A program made the position numbers and the translations under genes. The notes under the pieces were generated by a model. It saw only the letters and a program-made list of their open reading frames with translations. It did not search any database and was not told the origin of the DNA. From Nonomuraea angiospora (GTDB taxonomy: Bacteria; Actinomycetota; Actinomycetes; Streptosporangiales; Streptosporangiaceae), in assembly GCF_014873145.1 (NCBI RefSeq), contig NZ_JADBEK010000001.1:186001-250000 (forward strand): 64,000 nt of DNA. Reading direction: 5' to 3'. This document shows positions 1 through 8,144 of this stretch, in pieces. Each line of letters opens with the position of its first letter. Position 1 is the first letter of the stretch.

Positions 1-748
1 TCTCGATGGCCAGCTCGGAGACCGTCACGTCCACCGGCGTCCCGAACGTCGCGATCGTCGTGAACATCGACAGCACCCGGTCACCGGCCGCGATCCGCAA
101 CGGCACCAGGATGTCGGCCGGGCCCGGCACGTGCGCCACGTTCAGGTCCACCCCCGGATACTCGTACGCGGCCAGCTCGTCGTACAGCGCGGCCAGCCGC
201 CCGTCGCCCGACCCCTCCGCCTGCCTGCGCAGCTGGTAGAGCAGATGCGCGCGGACCTCGGCCAGGTTCAGCAGCCGGCCGCCCATGGCGTCGGGGTGCA
301 GCGAGAGCCGCATGACGTTGATCGGCTCCTTCAGCAGCTCGGCGGGCACCCCGTCCATGAACATCGCGGCCGCCGAGTTGGCCGCCACCAGGTTCCAGGC
401 CGCGTCCACCACGACCGCCGGGTACGGCTCGTGCCCGGCCAGGATCTTGTCCAGCGCCTGCCGTACGACCTCCATCTCCGGGGCGCGGACCTCGCGTTCC
501 GGATAGACCGGAGCGAACCCGGCGGACATCAGCAGCCTGTTGCGCTGCCGCAGCGGCACATCCAGTTCCTCGGCCAGCTTCATCACCATCTCGCGGCTCG
601 GCCGGGCGCGCCCGGTCTCCAGGAAACTGATGTGGCGGGCCGAAACGTCGGCCTCGATGGCCAGGTCGAGCTGGCTCACCCGCCGCCGCTGCCGCCACGA
701 ACGCAACAACTCACCAAATGTCTCTTCATTTACGGCTACTGCTCCCAT
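1..748 (-). CDS. XRE-family regulator with MmyB-like ligand domain (3' end missing)
   Basis: Putative DNA-binding transcriptional regulator. The frame begins with ATG at 748 (MGAVAVNEETFGELLRSWRQ) and stays open to the left edge, so the C-terminus is missing; 249 residues are visible. Residues about 10-65 form a Cro/C1-type helix-turn-helix (VSQLDLAIEADVSARHISFL, then ETGRARPSREMVMKLAEEL). The continuation NRLLMSAGFAPVYPER and the following helical segment are typical of the MmyB-like ligand-binding domain that follows this helix-turn-helix in actinobacteria. It is transcribed away from the Asp-box protein at 888, and the 139-bp gap holds a palindrome it may bind. The ligand cannot be inferred from sequence. 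Confidence 0.88.
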   Translation of the reverse strand, partial: MGAVAVNEETFGELLRSWRQRRRVSQLDLAIEADVSARHISFLETGRARPSREMVMKLAEELDVPLRQRNRLLMSAGFAPVYPEREVRAPEMEVVRQALDKILAGHEPYPAVVVDAAWNLVAANSAAAMFMDGVPAELLKEPINVMRLSLHPDAMGGRLLNLAEVRAHLLYQLRRQAEGSGDGRLAALYDELAAYEYPGVDLNVAHVPGPADILVPLRIAAGDRVLSMFTTIATFGTPVDVTVSELAIE

Positions 749-783
749 GCCCGGCACAGTAGCCGCTGGAGGGAAGCGTCACG

Positions 784-800
784 ATTACCCGCCAGGTAAT
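784..800. promoter_or_regulatory. Palindromic operator candidate between divergent genes
   Basis: ATTACC, five bases, GGTAAT: a perfect 6-bp inverted repeat in the gap between the XRE regulator and the divergent gene at 888. Position and symmetry fit an autoregulatory operator; binding by the XRE protein is inferred. Confidence 0.4.
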
Positions 801-887
801 GCGGCTTCGCAGGAGGAAAACTCCCAGTCCTCTGAGACTGTCGGTCCTGCGTGGCACGATGGCCGCAGACCAACAAGGGAGCACGCC

Positions 888-1967
888 ATGAGTGACACAC
901 TGCTCGCGATCGGCACCCGCAAGGGCCTCTTCCTCGCCCGCTCCACCGGCGGCGGCCCGTTCGACGTCGAGCCGATCCAGTTCTCGACGGTCGGGGTGCA
1001 CTCGGTGGCGATCGACACGCGAGGCGCCTCGCCCCGGCTCCTGGCCGGGATCGAATACGGCCATTTCGGTCCGTCCGTCATGTATTCGGATGACCTCGGG
1101 AAGACGTGGAAGGAGGCGGAGCGGCCGCCCATCGCCTTCCCGGAGAAGACCGAGGCGACCCTGACCAGGGTGTGGCAGCTCGCGCCCTCGCCGTCCGAGC
1201 CCGGCGTGGTGTGGGCCGGGGTCGAGCCGGGCGCGCTGTTCCGCTCGGAGGACGGCGGCGTCACCTACGACCTGGTCGAGGGCCTGTGGGAGCACCCGCA
1301 CCGGCCGCAGTGGCAGCCGGGCGGCGGCGGCCTGTGCCTGCACACCATCGTCCCGCACCCGACCGACCCGCGGACCATCGGCGTCGCGATCTCCACCGGC
1401 GGCTTCTACCGCTCCTTCGACGGCGGGCTGTCGTGGGAGGCCGCCAACCACAACATCCGGGCCCCGTTCCTGCCCGAAGGGGCGCAATATCCGGAGTTCG
1501 GGCAGTGCGTGCACAAGGTGGCCATGCACCCCTCCCGGCCCGAGCGGCTCTACCTCCAGCACCACTTCGGCGTCTACCGCAGCGACGACTTCGGCGGGGC
1601 CTGGCACGACATCGGCGCCGGCCTGCCGTCCGACTTCGGCTTCCCCGTCGCGGTCCACCCGTCGCGGCCCGACACGGTCTTCGTGCTGCCCCTGACGGCC
1701 GACGTCGACCGCACCCCGGTCGGCCACCGCTACCGCGTCTTCCGCAGCGACGACGCGGGCGCGACGTGGCAGCCGTTCGCCTCGGGCCTGCCCGAGGGGC
1801 CCGTACACGCGGCCGTGCTGCGTGACGCGATGACGGCCTCGGAGGCGGGAGTGTTCTTCGGCACGCGCGACGGCGAGGTCCACGGCTCGCGCGACGGCGG
1901 CGAGACCTGGTCACCGGTCGTCCGCCACCTGCCCGACGTGCTCACCGTGCGTGCGGCGGTGCTCTAG
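888..1967 (+). CDS. Sialidase-like Asp-box (BNR) repeat beta-propeller protein
   Basis: 359-residue protein likely to fold as a beta-propeller. Six Asp-box-like motifs are visible (SDDLGKTW, SEDGGVTY, SFDGGLSW, SDDFGGAW, SDDAGATW, SRDGGETW), the signature of the BNR/sialidase/YCF48 superfamily. There is no signal peptide, so a cytoplasmic protein is expected, and no sialidase arginine triad can be assigned with confidence, so glycosidase activity should not be assumed. ATG at 888 is chosen because the frame upstream is unrelated in composition and runs into the divergent regulator. Only 3 bp separate its stop from the MoaD/ThiS-like gene, and such pairs recur in actinobacteria, suggesting a joint but unknown role. 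Confidence 0.85.
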   Translation: MSDTLLAIGTRKGLFLARSTGGGPFDVEPIQFSTVGVHSVAIDTRGASPRLLAGIEYGHFGPSVMYSDDLGKTWKEAERPPIAFPEKTEATLTRVWQLAPSPSEPGVVWAGVEPGALFRSEDGGVTYDLVEGLWEHPHRPQWQPGGGGLCLHTIVPHPTDPRTIGVAISTGGFYRSFDGGLSWEAANHNIRAPFLPEGAQYPEFGQCVHKVAMHPSRPERLYLQHHFGVYRSDDFGGAWHDIGAGLPSDFGFPVAVHPSRPDTVFVLPLTADVDRTPVGHRYRVFRSDDAGATWQPFASGLPEGPVHAAVLRDAMTASEAGVFFGTRDGEVHGSRDGGETWSPVVRHLPDVLTVRAAVL

Positions 1968-1970
1968 CCG

Positions 1971-2270
1971 ATGGTCACGATGGTGGTCTTCGTGCTGCCG
2001 GGCATGCTGCGGCGATGGGTGAGCGGGCGCTCGGAGGTCAAGGTCTTCGCCGTGGCCGCCGACCGCGACTCCCCGCCCACCCTGGGGGCGGCCCTCGACA
2101 TGCTCCGGCGTACGCATCCGCTGCTGGAGGAGCGGCTGCGCGACGAGTACGGGCGGATCCGCCGGCACATCAACATGATCGTGTGCGGCGAGAACGCCCA
2201 CGGGCTCGGCTACCTCGACTGCGCCCTCCCCCCGGGCGCCGAGATCTACGTCACCCCCACCCTCACCTAA
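1971..2270 (+). CDS. MoaD/ThiS-like ubiquitin-fold small protein without C-terminal GG
   Basis: 99 residues, with the alternative start ATG at 1980. Segments resemble the beta-grasp sulfur-carrier/ubiquitin-like family: VVFVLPGMLRRWVSG, a helix TLGAALDMLRRTHPLLEERL, then RRHINMIVCGENA and the late strand GAEIYVTPTL. Sulfur carriers end in Gly-Gly, the site of adenylation and thiocarboxylation; this protein ends ...VTPTLT. If the terminus is genuine it cannot be activated in the usual way. It lies 3 bp after the Asp-box protein and is probably cotranscribed with it. A 3' frameshift that removed the GG is possible but not demonstrable here. Confidence 0.7.
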   Translation: MVTMVVFVLPGMLRRWVSGRSEVKVFAVAADRDSPPTLGAALDMLRRTHPLLEERLRDEYGRIRRHINMIVCGENAHGLGYLDCALPPGAEIYVTPTLT

Positions 2271-2308
2271 CCCACCCCACCCACCGCACCGGCACCCGCA
2301 CGGGACCG

Positions 2309-2398
2309 GGTCCGGCACCGGGATCGGGTCCGGCACCGGGATCGGGTCCGGCACCGGGATCGGGTCCGGCACCGGGATCGGGTCCGGCACCGGGATCG
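2309..2398. repeat. Five tandem copies of an 18-bp unit
   Basis: Five head-to-tail identical copies of GGTCCGGCACCGGGATCG directly downstream of the MoaD-like gene. The unit length is a multiple of three, so it keeps spurious frames open on both strands, but it lies outside any credible gene. Confidence 0.9.
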
Positions 2399-3252
2399 GC
2401 TCTCGCATCCGAACCGGCATCGGCACCCGAATCCGCACCGGCACCCGCACCCACGTTCGGCCCTCACCCGTCCTGCTCCGGCACCTGAGCGCCCCGCACC
2501 GGCCACGGTCCGGCCCCACCCCGGCCTGGCCCGCAGGCGCCGCTCCGGGCCCCTCAGCGCTCAGGTGCGCCGCTCCAGCCCCTGGGCGTTCCGCCTCCCC
2601 GCGCCGTGGCCTGCCCCCCACCCGCGGCCCCGTGCACCGCACCCAGCGCCCCGCTCACCGCCTCGGAAACCGGCGCCCCGCTCGCCCCACCGCCCTGCGG
2701 CCGCACCGCCCCGCGACCGCACCGTCCCGCGACCGCACCGCCCCACAGGAACGCCGCCAGAGGCGCCGGTGGGGGTGGCTGGAGGCAAGGCGGGTGCTCG
2801 AGCGCGGCCGCTGGCAGCGCCTCCCGCGCCACCTCGCGCCGTGCCCGGTCGCGCCTCAGCCCCGCCGCGCCCTGCTGTGGCCTACTCCCCGCGCCGTGGC
2901 CTGCCCCCACCCCGGGCCCAGCGCACCGCCCGCAACCCAGCGCCCCCCTCGCCTCCCCACGCCGCAACCCGCCCTACCCGTGCCGTGGCCTGCCTCCGCC
3001 GGGCCCAGCGCCCCGCCCAGCGCCGCCGGCCCCACCTCACTCCCGCCGCGCCTCTGCCCGCCCCCCGGAGCGCCGTGCCCTGTCCCGCAGTGGCGCGCCG
3101 GGGGAGGGGTGGGGCGGCGGGGTGGGGACAGAAGTGGTAGATCTTTGGGAGACCTGACATATCGGAAAGACCTTGCGCCATGATGGGGCGTGCGGCCGTC
3201 ATCTTGACAGGCTGATGGCGGCACGGACTCCACCTTGCCCCCTGGAGATCGC
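2399..3252. other. Gene-free, strand-skewed C-rich stretch
   Basis: With the preceding repeats this makes nearly 1 kb without a supportable gene. Roughly from 2480 to 3100 the plus strand is very C-rich and the minus strand G-rich. All six frames give Pro/Arg/Ala or Gly/Arg/Ala low-complexity translations, with no recognisable domain and no convincing ribosome binding site. Phrases such as GCCGTGGCCTGCC recur (near 2602, 2892 and 2983), suggesting local duplication. A TTGACA at 3204-3209 could be a -35 element for the gene at 3253, but no good -10 follows it. Confidence 0.6.
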
Positions 3253-3939
3253 ATGTCCCGACCGCTGATCGGCATCACCGCCTACTTCGAAGCCGCCCGC
3301 TGGAGCGACTACGTACGCGAGGCCGTACTGTCGCCCCCCTCCTACGCCAGGGCGGTCGGGCGGGCCGGGGGCGCGCCCGTGGTGCTCCCGCCGATCGGCA
3401 CCCCCGCCATCGAGGACTACATCAGCGGCCTGCAGGGCATCGTCCTGGCCGGCGGCGTGGAGCTCGGCGCGGGCAACTACGGGGGCGAGCCCGACGAGCG
3501 GGTGGCCGAGCCGCAGCAGCACCGCGACCGGTTCGAGCTGGCGCTGGCCAGGGCCGCCGTCCGCGCAGACCTGCCGATCCTGGCCATCGCGAGGGGCATG
3601 CACGTGCTCAACGTCGCCCAGGGCGGCACGCTGATCCCCTGGCTGCCCGAGGTGCTCGACAGCGACCGCCACGGCGAGCCGGGCGCGACCCACACGATCC
3701 AGGTCAGCGTCTCCAGCAAGCTCGGCAAGGCCGTGGGCGACCGGGTCGAGGTCAGCGCCCCCCACCACCAGTCCGTACGCCGCCTCGGCACCGGCCTGCT
3801 GGCCGTGGCCTGGGCCGAGGACCAGATCGTGGAGGGGGTCGAGTTGCAGGGGCACAGGTTCGGCGTGGGTGTCCAATGGCATCCGGAGCGTGACGGAGAT
3901 GCACGGATCTTCGATGCGTTCATCGAGGCGGCCCGATAG
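3253..3939 (+). CDS. Peptidase C26 (gamma-glutamyl-GABA hydrolase-like) protein lacking the catalytic Cys
   Basis: 228 residues with the class-I glutamine amidotransferase-like fold of the PuuD/C26 family: SRPLIGITAY at the start, GIVLAGGVELG in the middle and VGVQWHPE near the C-terminus, where the catalytic His-Glu pair is retained. The nucleophile elbow, normally GICRGMQ, reads AIARGMH: residue 113 is Ala (codon GCG at 3589-3591). This predicts loss of hydrolase activity, or a binding or regulatory role. The ATG at 3253 is preceded by GGAG 5 bp upstream. The HSL-type hydrolase gene starts 9 bp after the stop, so the two are probably cotranscribed. Confidence 0.88.
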   Translation: MSRPLIGITAYFEAARWSDYVREAVLSPPSYARAVGRAGGAPVVLPPIGTPAIEDYISGLQGIVLAGGVELGAGNYGGEPDERVAEPQQHRDRFELALARAAVRADLPILAIARGMHVLNVAQGGTLIPWLPEVLDSDRHGEPGATHTIQVSVSSKLGKAVGDRVEVSAPHHQSVRRLGTGLLAVAWAEDQIVEGVELQGHRFGVGVQWHPERDGDARIFDAFIEAAR

Positions 3940-3948
3940 GCTGCGATC

Positions 3949-4866
3949 ATGCCGCTGCATCCTCAGGCGCGGGATTATCTCGCCCGTTACGTGCCGGACG
4001 CGGGCACCGACTTCGACGCGTTCGGCCCGGCAGAGATCCAGGAGACGCGCGCGCGGCCCGACCGGCTGGCGATCCACCGCGGCCCGCTCACCAAGCTCCC
4101 CTTCGTCCGTGACGAGCAGGCCGAGGGCGTGCCCATCAGGATCTACCGCGCCGACCCCGGCGACGGCGCGCTCCCCGTCGCGGTCTTCTTCCACGGCGGC
4201 GGCTGGGTCTACGGCGGCGTCAAGCGGAGCGACCGGCTCTGCCGCGACCTGGCGATCCGCACGGGCGCGGTGGTGGTGTCCGTGGACTACCGGCTCGCCC
4301 CCGAGCACCCGTTCCCGGCCGCCGCCGACGACGCGTGGACCGTCGTGCGCGACCTGTTCGCCCGGCCGGCCTTCTACCAGGGCAACGGCGGCGTCGCCGT
4401 CGTCGGGGAGGGCGCGGGCGGCAACCTCGCCGCCGTCGCCGCCTGGCAGGCCCGCGACGCCGGGCTGGGCCTCACGCACCAGGCGCTCGTCTGCCCCGTG
4501 CTCGACCTGGCCATGGACACGCCCAGCCACGGCGAATACGCCAAGGGCTACGCGCTCGGGGCCGCCGAGCTGGCCTGGCACGCCCGGCAGTACGCCGGTG
4601 ACGCCGATCCCGCCGACCCGCGGCTGTCGCCGCTGCGGCTGCCCGACGTGGCCGGCCTGGCGCCCGCGACCGTGGTGACGGCCGAGTACGACGTGCTGAG
4701 GGACGAGGGCGAGCACTACGCCCGGCGCCTGGCGGAGTCCGGCGTGGCCGCGCAGAGCCGCAGGTGGGACGGCGCCGTGCACGGCTTCTTCGGCCTGCCG
4801 GGCCTGTTCGACCAGGCCGTCGAGGCCCGCGAGTACGTCGCGGAGCGGCTGCGGGGGTCATGGTGA
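3949..4866 (+). CDS. HSL-type alpha/beta hydrolase fold protein lacking the nucleophile Ser
   Basis: 305 residues of the hormone-sensitive-lipase branch of alpha/beta hydrolases. The oxyanion-hole motif [24 protein letters not shown], the Asp region [11 protein letters not shown] and the His region AVHGFFG are all present. The nucleophile elbow, normally GDSAGGN, reads GEGAGGN: residue 155 is Gly (codon GGC at 4411) and the neighbouring Asp is Glu. Ordinary esterase chemistry is therefore not expected. It sits between a C26 protein with the same kind of loss and a crotonase whose start overlaps its stop. A non-catalytic or altered role for this run is inferred. Confidence 0.88.
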   Translation: MPLHPQARDYLARYVPDAGTDFDAFGPAEIQETRARPDRLAIHRGPLTKLPFVRDEQAEGVPIRIYRADPGDGALPVAVFFHGGGWVYGGVKRSDRLCRDLAIRTGAVVVSVDYRLAPEHPFPAAADDAWTVVRDLFARPAFYQGNGGVAVVGEGAGGNLAAVAAWQARDAGLGLTHQALVCPVLDLAMDTPSHGEYAKGYALGAAELAWHARQYAGDADPADPRLSPLRLPDVAGLAPATVVTAEYDVLRDEGEHYARRLAESGVAAQSRRWDGAVHGFFGLPGLFDQAVEAREYVAERLRGSW

Positions 4867-5642
4867 CGTACGACAAGCTCAAGCTCGACACCCCGGCCGA
4901 CGGCGTCCTGCGGGTCACGATCAGCGAGCCGGGCCGGCTCAACGCCGTGGACGCGACCGCCCACCGCGAGCTGGGCGAGATCTGGCGCGACGCCGACCGC
5001 GACGACAGCGTCAGGGCCGTCGTCGTCAGGGGAGAGGGCGAAGCGTTCTCCGCGGGCGGCGACCTGTCCATGATCGAGGACATGACCCGCGACCACGCGA
5101 CCAGGCTGCGCGTGTTCGCCGAGGCCCGCGACATCGTCTACAACGTGCTCAACTGCTCCAAGCCGATCGTCTCGGCGATCCAGGGGCCGGCGGTCGGCGC
5201 GGGGCTCGCCGTGGCCCTGCTGGCCGACATCTCCGTCGCGGGCCGCACGGCGCGGATCATCGACGGGCACACCAGGCTCGGCGTCGCGGCCGGCGATCAC
5301 GCGGCCATCGTGTGGCCGCTGCTGTGCGGCCTGGCCAAAGCCAAATACCACCTGCTGCTGTGCGAGCCCGTCACGGGCGAGCAGGCCGAGCGGATGGGGC
5401 TGGTCAGCCTGTGCGTGGACGACGACCAGGTGCACGACAAGGCCATGGAGATCGCGGTCAGGCTCGCCTCCGGCTCTCAGGAGGCGATCAGGCTGACCAA
5501 ATACTCGCTCAACAACTGGCTGCGCCTGGCCGGACCCACGTTCGACGCGTCGCTGGCCATGGAGTTCCTCGGGTTCACGGGGCCCGACGTGGTCGAGGGT
5601 GTGCGGGCGGTGCGGGAGAAGCGGCCGCCGTCGTTCGGCTGA
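4860..5642 (+). CDS. Enoyl-CoA hydratase/isomerase (crotonase) family protein
   Basis: 260 residues with a crotonase fold: [20 protein letters not shown] supplies one oxyanion-hole segment and [18 protein letters not shown] the other. The region holding the two catalytic Glu residues of classical hydratases reads [20 protein letters not shown], so neither Glu is in its classical place, while the Asp of AAGD could serve in chemistry. Such variants occur in actinobacteria, so the exact reaction (hydratase, isomerase, hydrolase) is undetermined. ATG at 4860 overlaps the stop of the preceding hydrolase gene; GTG at 4863 is an alternative. Confidence 0.88.
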   Translation: MVTYDKLKLDTPADGVLRVTISEPGRLNAVDATAHRELGEIWRDADRDDSVRAVVVRGEGEAFSAGGDLSMIEDMTRDHATRLRVFAEARDIVYNVLNCSKPIVSAIQGPAVGAGLAVALLADISVAGRTARIIDGHTRLGVAAGDHAAIVWPLLCGLAKAKYHLLLCEPVTGEQAERMGLVSLCVDDDQVHDKAMEIAVRLASGSQEAIRLTKYSLNNWLRLAGPTFDASLAMEFLGFTGPDVVEGVRAVREKRPPSFG

Positions 5643-5832
5643 CCCGCGGGTGTGCTTCCCCCGCGCCCGGGTAGCGGGTGCTGGACGGGGGCGGCCGGGT
5701 AGCCGCGCTGATGCCGAGGGCTTGTTCACCGAGGCCGAGAACGTTGCTCCGGGGACGAGGCAGAGACTCACCCCGGCTTGCGCGCACCACGGCCGCCTCC
5801 GCCGAACTTTTACCGCGGCTTTACGGGCCCTT

Positions 5833-6423
5833 TCACGGACGGGGCCGGCGCGCGTGGAAGACGAAGGCGGGCGGGGTGTTGCGCCACACCGTACGCCCCG
5901 GCACGACCTCCTCGAACCGCTCGGCCAGCAGCGCGCGGAACCGGCGCGCCGGGCTCAGCGGGATGGCGTGAATGTAGGAGAACGTCGTGAACGCCGCACC
6001 AGGGCCCATCACCGACGTCACCGCACTTAGCAGCGCATGCTGCAGCCCCTCCGGGAACGCCGCCCACGGCAACCCGCTCACCACCACGTCCGCCTGCTGC
6101 AACCCGCGCTCGGCCAGCAACTCGCCCAGCCGCGCCGCATCGGCGTTCACCACGTCCACGGCCGGGAACCGGGCCTTCAGGAGCCGCGCCATGGGCTCGT
6201 TGACCTCCACGGCCAGGTGGTGGCCACGCCCGCCCAGCCGCTGCTGGATCTCCGCCGTGAACGGGCCCGTGCCCGGGCCGAGCTCGACCACGGTCGGTTC
6301 GCCGCGCTCGGGGATCGGGGCGCAGACAGCCGAGGCCAGCCACCGCGAACTGGGCGCGACCGCCCCGATCGTGGTCGGCGCCCGGAAGAACTGGCCGAGA
6401 AAAAGTGCGGAGTCGTTGGGCAT
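5833..6423 (-). CDS. SAM-dependent methyltransferase, PmtA/phospholipid N-methyltransferase-like
   Basis: 196-residue class-I methyltransferase. ALFLGQFFRAPTTIGAVAPS at the N-terminus and VVELGPGTGPFTAEI (SAM-binding motif I) are typical of the family that includes phosphatidylethanolamine N-methyltransferase PmtA and rRNA-dimethyladenosine-like enzymes; HLAVEVNEPMARLL is motif II and DVVVSGLPWAAFP motif IV. The substrate is not certain: lipid headgroup methylation is the family precedent. It converges with the crotonase gene and diverges from the sensor kinase gene. No membrane segment is seen. Confidence 0.85.
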   Translation of the reverse strand: MPNDSALFLGQFFRAPTTIGAVAPSSRWLASAVCAPIPERGEPTVVELGPGTGPFTAEIQQRLGGRGHHLAVEVNEPMARLLKARFPAVDVVNADAARLGELLAERGLQQADVVVSGLPWAAFPEGLQHALLSAVTSVMGPGAAFTTFSYIHAIPLSPARRFRALLAERFEEVVPGRTVWRNTPPAFVFHARRPRP

Positions 6424-6551
6424 GCCCCGAACCTAAGGCAAGATCGCGGGTGGACGCTCCGTCCTCCGGGCGGATCTCCGGCCACTTGGAGGAGGCGGGG
6501 TCCTCCGCGAGGATGACCCCCGCCGACAACCTCCACGGCTACCGTTGGTCC

Positions 6552-8144
6552 ATGCGTTGGCGTGGTTTGCCGCTGGATGTCCTGCTCGCGGTCTCAGGTG
6601 TGGGCCTGGACCTGTTGACGACGGCGCACGCGGGCGACACCAGATACCTGCCGGCCGAGATGAACATCCCGATGGCGCTGCTGGTGGGCCTGCCCATGGG
6701 GCTCGTCCGGCGCCGGCCGGTGCCCGTCGCGCTCTACCTGGCGGGGCTCCTGGCGGTGACCGACCAGCTCGAGTCGTTCACGTCCAACACGGCCCAGATC
6801 CTGGTCTGCGTGGCGCTCGGAGTCGTGGGGTACCGCTCCGGCTGGCGGGCCACCGTGCTCGCCGTGGCCGCCGCGATGGCCGCGACCGCGTTGAACATCG
6901 TCGACCCCGGCATCCCGGTCGTCATGAACACCTGGGTGTACTCGATCTTCCTGGCGGTCTTCCCGGCCGTGCTCGGGGCGTACCTGCGCGGCTCGGCGGG
7001 ACCGCTGGAGGAGCGGGACGTCACGCCCGACGCGCTGCTGGCGGCCGGCGGCGTGGCGATCACCGTGCTCAGCACCTGGACCTCCTGGCACGCGGGCACC
7101 CAGCCCGTCTGGGTGGTCGGCCTGCTCGCCGTGGTCGGCGGCCTGTCGCTGGGCATCGCCCGGCGGCTGCCCGGGGTGGTGTTCCTGCTGCAGGGCGCGC
7201 TGCTCGTCTCCGCCGACACCTACCTGAACCAGGTCGTCAACACCTGCGTGATCCTCACGCTCATCGCGATCGGCGTGTTCGCGATGCGGGTGACCTCCTG
7301 GGCGTGGACGATCGTCGCCTACGCCGCCGGCTGCATGCTGACCGCGATCGCCGTCGTCGGCGAGGAGACCCAGACCACGCCGTTCCGCGTCGGGATCCTC
7401 ATGACGCTGGTGGCCACGCCGATCGCCATCGGCCGCTACCTCGGCATGCGGCAGGCCGCGGCGGCGGCCGAACGGCTGCGCGCCGAGGAGGCGGCCCGCG
7501 CCGCCGTCGCCCAGGTGCGCGCCGACCAGCTCGCCGAGCGCGAGCGCATCGCCCGCGACGTCCACGACATCGTGGCCCACCACGTGGGCGCCATGGTCCT
7601 GCGGGCCAGCGCCGCCCGCTACACCGCCCCCGACGGCCCCGTCGCCGACGCCCTCACCGACATCCGCGAGACGGGACACCAGGTGCTGCAGGACCTGCGC
7701 GACCTGCTCGACCTGCTGCGCGACCCCGAACGCCAGCCCGACCTGCTGGCCAACCCCGCCGACGTGGTCCGCGAGTCCGCCGAACGCATGGCCGCCGCCG
7801 GGCTCGTCGTCGACCTCGAACTCGACCCCGCCACCGACCGGGCGCCCCTCATCGCCAGGGCCTCCGCCGCCCGCATCGTCCAGGAAGGACTCACGAACGT
7901 GCTCAAACACGCCGGCCCCGGCACCCAGGTCCGGGTCAGCGTCACCCCCTCGGCGGAGGGGCTGTCCGTACGGATCCGCAACGGCCGCCCGCCCACCGTC
8001 GTCGAGCGCCTGCCCTCGTCCGGGCGCGGCCTGGCCGGCATGCGCGAACGCGTCCGCACCCTCGGCGGCACCCTCACCGCCGGGCCCGACGGCGAGGGCG
8101 GCTGGCTCCTGGCCGCCAGCCTCCCCGCCAGGAGCGTCGCATGA
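6552..8144 (+). CDS. Two-component sensor histidine kinase, DesK/NarX (HisKA_3) type
   Basis: About 530 residues. The N-terminal 300 contain roughly nine to ten hydrophobic helices (for example MALLVGLPMGLVRR, ILVCVALGVVGYRSG, VWVVGLLAVVGGLSLGIA), so the sensor part is membrane-embedded. A short linker leads to the HisKA_3 dimerisation/phosphoacceptor motif ERERIARDVHDIVAHHVGAM (His of DVHD). A HATPase domain follows with IVQEGLTNVLKHA (N box) and GRGLAGMRERVRTLGG (G box). ATG at 6552 is chosen; in-frame ATG at 6513 is an alternative and neither has a strong ribosome binding site. The response regulator start overlaps the stop by 4 bp. The stimulus is unknown. Confidence 0.92.
   Translation: MRWRGLPLDVLLAVSGVGLDLLTTAHAGDTRYLPAEMNIPMALLVGLPMGLVRRRPVPVALYLAGLLAVTDQLESFTSNTAQILVCVALGVVGYRSGWRATVLAVAAAMAATALNIVDPGIPVVMNTWVYSIFLAVFPAVLGAYLRGSAGPLEERDVTPDALLAAGGVAITVLSTWTSWHAGTQPVWVVGLLAVVGGLSLGIARRLPGVVFLLQGALLVSADTYLNQVVNTCVILTLIAIGVFAMRVTSWAWTIVAYAAGCMLTAIAVVGEETQTTPFRVGILMTLVATPIAIGRYLGMRQAAAAAERLRAEEAARAAVAQVRADQLAERERIARDVHDIVAHHVGAMVLRASAARYTAPDGPVADALTDIRETGHQVLQDLRDLLDLLRDPERQPDLLANPADVVRESAERMAAAGLVVDLELDPATDRAPLIARASAARIVQEGLTNVLKHAGPGTQVRVSVTPSAEGLSVRIRNGRPPTVVERLPSSGRGLAGMRERVRTLGGTLTAGPDGEGGWLLAASLPARSVA

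Noticed and set aside
2309..2398. CRISPR-like array
   Set aside because: The units are identical and contiguous with no unique spacers; it is a simple tandem repeat and no cas gene is present.
2015..2488. Frame encoding GPAPGS repeats across the 18-bp tandem repeat
   Set aside because: It starts inside the MoaD-like gene in another frame, has no ribosome binding site, and exists because the repeat unit is a multiple of three.
2554..3183. Several overlapping Pro/Arg-rich frames on both strands
   Set aside because: Low-complexity consequences of extreme base skew; no domain, start signal or conserved feature.
3204..3232. TTGACA upstream of the C26 gene as a full promoter
   Set aside because: The -35 is perfect but the sequence 16-18 bp downstream does not resemble a -10 box.
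4860..5642. Calling the crotonase a dead enzyme like its two neighbours
   Set aside because: Asp-containing variants of this segment occur in actinobacterial crotonases that may be active, so the absence of the classical Glu pair is not proof.
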